DNA of 8,503 bases from Cyclobacteriaceae bacterium. GTDB taxonomy: Bacteria; Bacteroidota; Bacteroidia; Cytophagales; Cyclobacteriaceae. Under the pieces are notes generated by a model that worked only from the letters and a program-made list of their open reading frames with translations, made no database searches and was not told where the DNA came from. Positions 1-4,786 of the stretch are shown here, in pieces; positions within the stretch are counted from its first letter, which is position 1, and each line of letters opens with the position of its first letter. The stretch spans positions 1-8,503 of the forward strand of contig JABFSY010000517.1 of assembly GCA_013140395.1 (NCBI GenBank), written 5' to 3'. A program made the translations under genes and the position numbers.

Positions 1-81
1 TTCACGATATGTTGATTCTCCCATTAAATACTCGGCAATAATAGCCTCTTGTTCCTGAATAGTCTTTTCTGATTTTTTCAT
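1..81 (-). CDS. Transposase N terminus (partial, continues off the left edge)
   Basis: An ATG at 81-79 opens a frame of 27 codons to the window edge, beginning MKKSEKTIQEQEAIIAEYL and continuing with a G-E-S-T-Y-R-E segment. Short N termini of this kind, with charged helices leading into a helix-turn-helix, are typical of IS3-type OrfA or related transposases that bind the element's ends. The catalytic DDE domain lies outside the window. No convincing ribosome binding site is seen; instead an inverted repeat ends three bases upstream of the start codon. A different minus-strand frame that runs across the IS boundary to about 214 is a chance opening and has no family resemblance. The call rests on the sequence style and on the disrupted gene next door. 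Confidence 0.6.
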   Translation of the reverse strand, partial: MKKSEKTIQEQEAIIAEYLMGESTYRE

Positions 82-84
82 CTT

Positions 85-108
85 GTTTACACGTTAATTC
101 GTGTAAAC
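85..108. repeat. Perfect 9-bp inverted repeat in the IS leader
   Basis: GTTTACACG (85-93) and CGTGTAAAC (100-108) are perfect reverse complements around a six-base TTAATT spacer. The repeat lies between the IS end and the transposase ATG, three bases from the start codon on the minus strand. In RNA it would form a nine-pair hairpin directly in front of the start. It could also be a transposase-binding subterminal site. Both roles are inference; the symmetry is seen directly. Confidence 0.8.
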
Positions 109-125
109 CTATTTCAGGACGAGAC

Positions 126-311
126 ATACAATTGCAACAACGCGTTGTCTCTCTCCAATTTGAATCAGCGCAACAGAGGTATGAAACTTTAACAAAATTA
201 CGACCTGATATCACGCAACGTGTTCCTCTCGGTCACATCGCTTCGTACCTAGGCATGACACTAGAAACGCTTAGCCGTGCTCGGCAACCCAAAAAATCGA
301 ATTTGATTTAA
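126..311 (+). pseudogene. 3' remnant of a Crp/Fnr-family transcription regulator, cut by the IS
   Basis: About 61 codons in one frame, ending at TAA 309-311, read as the C terminus of a Crp/Fnr regulator. A helix beginning LQQRVVSLQFESAQQRYETL is followed by the winged-helix segment QRVPLGHIASYLGMTLETL and S-R-A-R. This matches the end of the long dimer helix and the helix-turn-helix of Bacteroidota Crp/Fnr proteins. The recognition helix carries E-T-L-S-R, the E-x-x-S-R pattern that FNR and DNR proteins use to read TTGAT half-sites, rather than the R-E-x-x-x-R of CRP. Full-length members are roughly 190-230 residues, so the whole sensor domain and most of the dimer helix are missing. Upstream of 126 the frame runs into IS sequence with no plausible ATG start. 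The N-terminal half may lie beyond the IS, outside the window. Whether any functional product remains is doubtful. Confidence 0.8.
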
Positions 312-318
312 ATCAAAT
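301..318. promoter_or_regulatory. FNR-type box in an 18-bp perfect palindrome
   Basis: ATTTGATTTAAATCAAAT is a perfect 18-bp palindrome. At its core, 303-316, is TTGAT-TTAA-ATCAA, an exact match to the FNR/DNR consensus TTGATnnnnATCAA. It overlaps the last codons and stop of the Crp/Fnr remnant, whose recognition helix (E-x-x-S-R) is the type expected to bind it. Its centre is about 52 bases upstream of the ATG of the membrane operon at 362, which allows class II activation (centre near -41.5) with transcription starting around 351. A weak -7-like sequence, CATCTTTC at 339-346, would fit that start. Binding and direction of regulation are inference. Confidence 0.65.
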
Positions 319-361
319 GGCATTGCCGGATTTTGCCTCATCTTTCGAAAAAAAATGAATT

Positions 362-751
362 ATGAATGCGGCTTTACTTGCAGCCAACGCGTTGGTGCTA
401 CTTACGTTTATCGCACACACTTTTTGGGGCGACAAAGAATACAAAATAATTGAGCCCGTAGATGGAAGCACTGACCATCGGGAAAAACGGACAATGGGTC
501 GAGGTGCTTTTCATATCGTATCCGCTGATTTCTTATTGGCTTTTATCGGGCTAACACTCATCAACTTTACAGAACACGTAAAAGAGAAATCGCTCATCCT
601 GACCTTGCTGTCTGCCTACTTCTTTGCTTATGGATTAGCGTTCTTATTAACACTTATCATCTCTAAAAAATTTAAAAATAGCTTTTTTAAATTAGGGCAA
701 TGGTTGCTTTTGTTTGCCATTGCAGGTTTGATCTATTGGGGAAGAGAATGA
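362..751 (+). CDS. Four-helix membrane protein of unknown function
   Basis: A 129-residue protein with four predicted membrane helices, roughly residues 3-22, 52-68, 76-101 and 111-126. The segment after helix 1, A-H-T-F-W-G-D-K-E-Y-K, has a histidine and charged residues at the membrane boundary. I recall this pattern from uncharacterised Bacteroidota membrane proteins but cannot name a family. An in-frame TGA at 356-358 rules out a longer start, and an overlapping ATG at 355 is in another frame. It is the first gene of a three-gene run, lies just downstream of the FNR-type box, and its stop codon overlaps the next start (ATGA). This suggests translational coupling and a shared role with the five-helix protein. 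No function can be assigned from the sequence. Confidence 0.85.
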   Translation: MNAALLAANALVLLTFIAHTFWGDKEYKIIEPVDGSTDHREKRTMGRGAFHIVSADFLLAFIGLTLINFTEHVKEKSLILTLLSAYFFAYGLAFLLTLIISKKFKNSFFKLGQWLLLFAIAGLIYWGRE

Positions 752-1365
752 AAGAAATACGTATTCGCAAAATTCATTTTGCTAGTGGCCTGACGCTTTC
801 CGTCTTCATTGGCATTCATTTGATGAACCATCTGGCAAGTATCGCGGGTTCGGAACGGCATATTGAGCTGATGAAAATGTTGCGCAACTTTTATCGGACA
901 CCAATCATTGAGTTTCTACTTTTTGCGGCCGTGCTGGTGCAGATATCTTCTGGTATAAGGCTTTTTCTATTGAAAAGAAAAATCAACAAGGTTGGATTTG
1001 AGCTTTTGCACATCTACACGGGTTTATATCTCGCTGCCTTTTTAGTTATTCATGTAAGCGCGGTTGTTGCCGGAAGGTTTATCCTTCATCTTGATACAAA
1101 TTTTTACTTTGGTGCTGCCGGTCTAAATTCTTTTCCTGTCAACTTGTTTTTTATTCCTTACTATGGTCTTGCTATTCTTTCATTTTTCGGTCATATCGCA
1201 GCTATCCATCATTGTAAACTGAAAAACGCTATATGGGGATTATCGGTGAATGGGCAATCCAAAGCTATTTTGATTTTGGGGGCATTGGTTATGCTACTCA
1301 TTCTTTATGGAATGACCAATAGATTTATGGGAGCCATCATACCTGAAGAATACAGACTTTATTAA
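748..1365 (+). CDS. Histidine-rich five-helix membrane protein, SdhC/cytochrome b-like
   Basis: A 205-residue integral membrane protein with five helices at about residues 12-32, 54-75, 88-107, 133-157 and 171-190. Histidines sit within or at the ends of helices: H24 and H28 (helix 1), H88 and H102 (helix 3), H149, H154 and H155 (helix 4). This arrangement, with S-G-L-T-L near helix 1 and H-x-x-T-G before helix 3, resembles the membrane cytochrome b subunit of succinate dehydrogenase/fumarate reductase, so heme b binding is plausible. No flavoprotein or iron-sulfur subunit gene is adjacent, so it is unlikely to be an ordinary SdhC. The start at 748 is preferred over an in-frame ATG at 700 because it forms an ATGA overlap with the upstream stop and follows a purine-rich GGGGAAGAG. 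The heme assignment is inference; the membrane topology is well supported. Confidence 0.8.
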   Translation: MKEIRIRKIHFASGLTLSVFIGIHLMNHLASIAGSERHIELMKMLRNFYRTPIIEFLLFAAVLVQISSGIRLFLLKRKINKVGFELLHIYTGLYLAAFLVIHVSAVVAGRFILHLDTNFYFGAAGLNSFPVNLFFIPYYGLAILSFFGHIAAIHHCKLKNAIWGLSVNGQSKAILILGALVMLLILYGMTNRFMGAIIPEEYRLY

Positions 1366-1374
1366 GTTCCGCTT

Positions 1375-1842
1375 ATGAAAGTTATCAATGTCCACCAGCG
1401 AATGATTCATCAACCCAAATCGGCTGTAGTCGAATTGTTCAATACGTTGGCCTCTAAAAATGATTTGGTGTTTGCCACCAACAAATGGCCGGCTATGAAG
1501 TTAGATAATGGGCTAACAGTGGGTTCCAAAGGAGGGCACGGGCCGATTCGCTACACAGTAGAAGCGTACTCATCTGGAGAGTCTATTCAGTTTCGATTTT
1601 CAAAGCCTCGGGGCTTTCATGGTTTTCATCGTTTTGACATTGTTGCATTGGATACTCACACAACTGAAATCAGACACGTCATCGACATGCATACTTCCGG
1701 GTTCGCTTTGCTAACCTGGCCGTTGGTCATCCGGTGGCTACATGATGCGCTGATCGAAGATGCTTTTGACAAAACGGAAAATCACTTTTTATCGCAAAAG
1801 AAAACCACGCCCTGGTGTGCTTGGGTAAAATTTCTTCGATAG
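1375..1842 (+). CDS. SRPBCC (START-like) family protein
   Basis: A 155-residue soluble protein with the look of the SRPBCC/polyketide-cyclase-like ligand-binding fold: an N-terminal strand, a helix with K-S-A-V-V-E-L-F-N, a long set of strands, and a C-terminal helix around residues 118-138 that would close the hydrophobic pocket. Characteristic-looking stretches are G-G-H-G-P-I-R-Y near residue 53, R-G-F-H-G-F-H-R-F near 79 and W-L-H-D-A-L-I-E-D-A near 121. The family binds small hydrophobic molecules or acts on them, but specific substrates cannot be read from sequence. It starts 9 bases after the five-helix membrane protein, so it is probably the third gene of the same transcript. It has no signal peptide and should be cytoplasmic. 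The ribosome binding site is weak, as is common in this phylum. Confidence 0.8.
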   Translation: MKVINVHQRMIHQPKSAVVELFNTLASKNDLVFATNKWPAMKLDNGLTVGSKGGHGPIRYTVEAYSSGESIQFRFSKPRGFHGFHRFDIVALDTHTTEIRHVIDMHTSGFALLTWPLVIRWLHDALIEDAFDKTENHFLSQKKTTPWCAWVKFLR

Positions 1843-1854
1843 CTGAGTTTACGT

Positions 1855-1881
1855 TTCTCCAAACTTTATGTTTGGTGAGAA
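1855..1881 (+). terminator. Imperfect hairpin after the three-gene operon
   Basis: TTCTCCAAAC (1855-1864) pairs with GTTTGGTGAGAA (1870-1881) around a TTTAT loop, with ten pairs and a two-base bulge on the 3' arm. It lies 12 bases after the SRPBCC stop codon and before the promoter-like sequence of the next gene, so it could end the operon transcript. No run of T follows, so an intrinsic terminator is not firmly supported; it may instead protect the mRNA 3' end. Confidence 0.35.
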
Positions 1882-1951
1882 GCTCTTACCTATCTGAAGA
1901 GTCAAAATTTAGTCATTGGTTGAACAATCGTTCGAGGCTATTACCTAGTTT

Positions 1952-1959
1952 TACTTTTG
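1952..1959 (+). promoter_or_regulatory. Candidate -7 element for the DUF7010-type gene
   Basis: TACTTTTG matches the Bacteroidota -7 consensus TAnnTTTG exactly and lies 23 bases before the ATG at 1983, giving a short leader. The expected TTG at -33 is not clear: TTCG at 1931-1934 is the nearest approximation at a 17-base spacing, and the nearer exact TTG (1920-1922) is 29 bases away. The position also favours the ATG at 1983 over the TTG at 1974. Confidence 0.4.
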
Positions 1960-1982
1960 GATGAAACAATGATTTGATTAAC

Positions 1983-2522
1983 ATGGAAAACTTGAAAGAA
2001 GCTCAGGCCGACATGCGTATTGGCTATATGAATGGTTCCATCGGAATAGTTGTGTCGGGCACGATGTGGCTCACCTCCGGATTGGTAGCTTTGGTTGACA
2101 CTTCTGCTCATGCCATCTGGGCACTATTGATTGGTGGCGTTTTTATCTTCCCCGTTAGCAGTGTAATCGAGAAAATAATCGGGCAACGTGGAGCACATTC
2201 AAAAGGAAACCCGCTGGGTGCGCTGGCCATGGAAGGTACCATTTGGATGATCATGTGCCTGCCTTTGGCTTACGGCTTATCCCTTCTTCATCATGAGTGG
2301 TTCTTCCATGGAATGCTGATAATTATTGGCGGTCGTTATCTGACATTTGCCACTATTTATGGTCTGCGGTTGTATTGGATATTGGGTGCGTTACTGGGCG
2401 GTGCGGGTTACGTGTTGTTTAGTTTTCAACAGGCGAGTTATGTTTCAGCCTTAACGGGTGGAACAATTGAAGTCGTTTTTGGGATCTTTATGTTGATCAG
2501 GCTGAAAAAGATTCAAAAATAA
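1983..2522 (+). CDS. DUF7010-type integral membrane protein
   Basis: A 179-residue membrane protein starting MENLKEAQADMRIGYMNGS. The N-terminal E-A-Q-x-D-M-R-x-x-Y-x-x-G motif followed by G-x-x-V-S-G-x-x-W-L resembles the uncharacterised DUF7010 family, as I recall it. Roughly six hydrophobic helices follow, with an H-H-E-W segment near residues 103-106 between two of them. The function of the family is not known. An in-frame TTG three codons upstream (1974) is possible, but the ATG is better placed behind the candidate promoter. The gene stands alone: it is 140 bases downstream of the SRPBCC gene and converges on the DUF885-type gene with a 50-base gap. Confidence 0.75.
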   Translation: MENLKEAQADMRIGYMNGSIGIVVSGTMWLTSGLVALVDTSAHAIWALLIGGVFIFPVSSVIEKIIGQRGAHSKGNPLGALAMEGTIWMIMCLPLAYGLSLLHHEWFFHGMLIIIGGRYLTFATIYGLRLYWILGALLGGAGYVLFSFQQASYVSALTGGTIEVVFGIFMLIRLKKIQK

Positions 2523-2572
2523 AATTTTGAGACTTTCAATTGGTGTTAATTATATTGAACAAAAACCTGAAA

Positions 2573-4222
2573 TCACTCCATCGCCTTCACCAATGGGTTC
2601 TTGTCACCCGTCATCTCCCAATGGCCCAGCGATGTAGGTATGCAGCCAATGGCATTGAGCTGATCAAAAAAGTCTTTCACCTGGAATGGCTGCTGCTTCG
2701 ATTCTTTCTGTCTGCCAAATTCTGCCATAGCGTCTTCGAGCAAGTACTTGCCGGTGATATAGCTTGAACCGTAGCCCGGCTGGCGCATGTAGAGGTGCTG
2801 TTCAAATATCAACAAGTCTTTTTCGGCTTTCATCCAACCGCGGGGTGTGTAGTCAGCATGGATTTTCCCTGCCTCTTCCATGGTCAATTCGTTGGCGTGA
2901 GCATACAAAGATCCCAGACCGCGGGCAGCGCGTTGAGCAATCATGATGTACACAATTTCTTTCACGCGTGGGTCATCGTTGTACAAGCCCGATTGCATAA
3001 ACATTTCTTCTACTGCGGTCGCGGTGCCCTCATTGCGCGAGTCAAAAATATTGTACAGCAATGGCTCCCTGCGAATAATGCTGGCGTGGGGTTCATTGTC
3101 CATCCGCGCCAATTCAAACCAATGATAGAAGTGCGAATAGAGCGGACGCGGGTCATGATGAAGACCAATGATGAAAAAGTTGCGCTTCTCAGCGGGCACA
3201 AATCTGCCAAGATGTGCGCGCAAGGCAGGTTCAAAATAACTTTTTACCGTTACAATCGAGTCCTTATCCAGAAAATTCAATAGGCTCTTGGCTGCACGTT
3301 CGGTGAGTGTCGCAAAGGCTTCCGGAGTATCCGCGGGTTTTAGTTCGGGTAGCTTTCGGTTGCGATGCTCTTCCAGTTTCAAGCCTGTCCATGCGCGCGC
3401 AAGTTCGCGTTTCAGCAGCAGCACTTCGTCTTCCCACGTAAGTGGAACTAAATGTACATTTTGCAGATACCATGTGTAGTTTTCTTTTCCAATTCCAGAG
3501 GGACCTGTTTTAGATGCCGATTCCTTTTCTAGCCAAGTCGCTAAATCATTTGTAGACACAATCGCTTCCTTCACCACGGTTACTACATCAGATTGCTCGC
3601 TCACACCAGGCATTGAAAGAATGCTTTCCAAATCTTTGCTTTGCGTTTTTATATCGCGAATGCCAGCAATCCACAAATCTTTGGCATTGCCTGTAAGGTT
3701 AACTTTTGCTTGTTCATTCAACGGCACTATCACACGAAGTTGATTTACCAGTTTGTCTTTGCTTTCGCTTGTGAGCGGAAAGGCGTACTTCCACACATCG
3801 ATAATAGCTGCATGGGTAGGGCCTTCGTGAGCAGGCACATCACTGCGCTCCATGTACAACGTCTTGTAAAAAGCGGGGTCACGCTCCCACGGGCGCATCA
3901 CGCGATGATCGAAATCCAAACCATCCATCTCGGCCTTCACGATGTACCAATCTACCTGTTGATTGATTGCCCAACCTGTGGTGTCAAAATTGTCTAGCCG
4001 TTGTTGCCACTTACTCAATTCCTCTTGCTGTTTTTTCATAGCAGCTATGGAATAATCTGGCGTGCCGTCTTTGAATGGTGGACGTTGAAACTCGCGCCAT
4101 TCTTTGAACAAAGTTTCCAACTCGGCATAGCTCTTAGCTTTCGGAGCATTGCTGGTTTCAACTGGCTTTGAACAACTGATGACAATAAGTATCAGCAAAA
4201 GAGCGAGAGCAGATTGTTTCAT
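2573..4222 (-). CDS. DUF885-type lipoprotein (putative peptidase-like, atypical motif)
   Basis: A 549-residue protein with a lipoprotein signal: hydrophobic residues 5-16 and lipobox V-I-S-C with the lipid-bearing Cys at 17, so it is likely membrane-anchored on the periplasmic side. The body resembles DUF885 proteins: N-L-T-G-N-A-K-D-L-W near 175-184, N-E-P-H-A-S-I-I-R-R at 376-385, D-S-R-N-E-G-T-A at 394-401, R-Q-P-G-Y-G-S-S-Y-I-T-G-K at 480-492, and I-G-C-I-P near 525-529. Many DUF885 proteins carry an H-E-x-x-P-G-H-H motif thought to bind metal; it is absent here, and the region before E-G-T-A has N-E-P-H instead. Enzymatic activity is therefore uncertain. The frame extends 12 codons upstream to 4258, but the start at 4222 gives the correct lipoprotein signal and leaves the candidate promoter outside the gene. 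Parts of the gene look more GC-rich than the neighbours. Confidence 0.8.
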   Translation of the reverse strand: MKQSALALLLILIVISCSKPVETSNAPKAKSYAELETLFKEWREFQRPPFKDGTPDYSIAAMKKQQEELSKWQQRLDNFDTTGWAINQQVDWYIVKAEMDGLDFDHRVMRPWERDPAFYKTLYMERSDVPAHEGPTHAAIIDVWKYAFPLTSESKDKLVNQLRVIVPLNEQAKVNLTGNAKDLWIAGIRDIKTQSKDLESILSMPGVSEQSDVVTVVKEAIVSTNDLATWLEKESASKTGPSGIGKENYTWYLQNVHLVPLTWEDEVLLLKRELARAWTGLKLEEHRNRKLPELKPADTPEAFATLTERAAKSLLNFLDKDSIVTVKSYFEPALRAHLGRFVPAEKRNFFIIGLHHDPRPLYSHFYHWFELARMDNEPHASIIRREPLLYNIFDSRNEGTATAVEEMFMQSGLYNDDPRVKEIVYIMIAQRAARGLGSLYAHANELTMEEAGKIHADYTPRGWMKAEKDLLIFEQHLYMRQPGYGSSYITGKYLLEDAMAEFGRQKESKQQPFQVKDFFDQLNAIGCIPTSLGHWEMTGDKNPLVKAME

Positions 4223-4255
4223 AGTGACGTTAATTGGTACATTCGTGGTAGGTGA

Positions 4256-4285
4256 CAAATTTAACCGAATAATTGATAGTCAAAA
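4256..4285 (-). promoter_or_regulatory. Candidate Bacteroidota-type promoter of the DUF885-type gene
   Basis: Read on the minus strand, TAAATTTG (4263-4256) is an exact TAnnTTTG -7 element. TTTTG (4285-4281) lies upstream with 17 bases between TTG and the -7 box, within the 17-23 range described for this phylum. Transcription would begin around 4250, leaving a leader of about 28 bases before the ATG at 4222. Confidence 0.5.
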
Positions 4286-4315
4286 CGGGTTCTTCTATCA
4301 CCGGTAATAGCGAGA

Positions 4316-4786
4316 ATGGAAACCAAAGAATTGATGAACCAATTTGCACAACCCGGAAGGGTAGCGTCTATTTCTATCCGACCCGAGCGGATGGGTCCTG
4401 TGAAAATGGTGGATGTTGTGTTGGCGATTCAAAACAAAGGTTTGGAGGGCGATAGAAGTAAAGGTGGCAATCGCCAGGTAACCTTTATTCAAAAAGAACA
4501 TATCGCAGCCATTTCCTCTTTTCTGGGCAAGCCTGATTTAGACTATACGCTCACGCGAAGAAACGTATTGGTAGAGGGTATCAATCTGCTTTCGCTGAAA
4601 GGAAAACAATTTCGCATTGGTGAAGCTGTATTTGAATATTCAGGTGAATGTCATCCTTGCTCGCGCATGGAAGAGGCATTGGGCGTAGGAGGATATAACG
4701 CCATGCGGGGGCATGGCGGAATTACAGCAAAAATAGTTTTAAGTGGATTGATAAAAATCAATGATCGCCTTGTTGCCAAGATCTAA
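4316..4786 (+). CDS. MOSC-domain protein
   Basis: A 156-residue stand-alone MOSC domain. Supporting motifs are G-L-E-G-D-R at residues 42-47, T-F-I-Q-K-E-H near 56-62, R-R-N-V at 81-84, and C-H-P-C at 112-115 followed by R-M-E and a G-G-I-T segment near 134-137. MOSC domains occur in molybdenum cofactor sulfurases and in sulfur-transfer enzymes such as YiiM, where a conserved cysteine carries sulfur or contacts the cofactor. The cysteines here fit that position, but no substrate is evident and no molybdenum cofactor genes are adjacent. It is divergent from the DUF885-type gene with 93 bases between start codons. An alternative in-frame ATG lies at codon 7. No clear promoter was found on its strand. 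Its TAA overlaps the stop codon of the convergent TPR gene. Confidence 0.88.
   Translation: METKELMNQFAQPGRVASISIRPERMGPVKMVDVVLAIQNKGLEGDRSKGGNRQVTFIQKEHIAAISSFLGKPDLDYTLTRRNVLVEGINLLSLKGKQFRIGEAVFEYSGECHPCSRMEEALGVGGYNAMRGHGGITAKIVLSGLIKINDRLVAKI

Larger units (their letters stand above)
1..126 (-). mobile_element. End of an insertion sequence (partial, IS3-like)
   Basis: This is the terminal part of an insertion sequence that continues beyond the left edge. It holds the start of a transposase gene reading leftwards, a short leader with a perfect inverted repeat, and an outer end that reads TGTCTCGTCCTG on the minus strand. A TG...CA terminus is common in the IS3 family. The boundary at about 126 is inferred because Crp/Fnr coding sequence begins immediately to the right. 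The other end, and therefore the target duplication and exact terminal repeats, are not visible. If the boundary is right, the duplicated target would begin with TAC or TACA at 127. The family assignment is from the look of the N-terminal protein and the ends only. Confidence 0.65.

Noticed and set aside
2..214. Minus-strand open frame of 70 codons crossing the IS boundary
   Set aside because: It is in a different frame from the transposase-like start at 81, runs antisense to the Crp/Fnr remnant, and has no family resemblance.
700..747. Longer N terminus for the five-helix membrane protein (ATG at 700)
   Set aside because: The extra 16 residues overlap the upstream gene and lie before a purine-rich site and an ATGA coupling signal at 748.
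2513..2530. TCAAAA...TTTTGA inverted repeat between the DUF7010-type and DUF885-type genes as a bidirectional terminator
   Set aside because: The stem is six A/T-rich pairs with only one C-G pair, too weak to support a terminator call.
2795..3283. Plus-strand open frame of 162 codons opposite the DUF885-type gene
   Set aside because: It is a shadow of the opposite strand, where a clear lipoprotein signal and family motifs exist.
3641..3997. Plus-strand open frame of 118 codons opposite the DUF885-type gene
   Set aside because: No start context or family resemblance; it is antisense to a well-supported gene.
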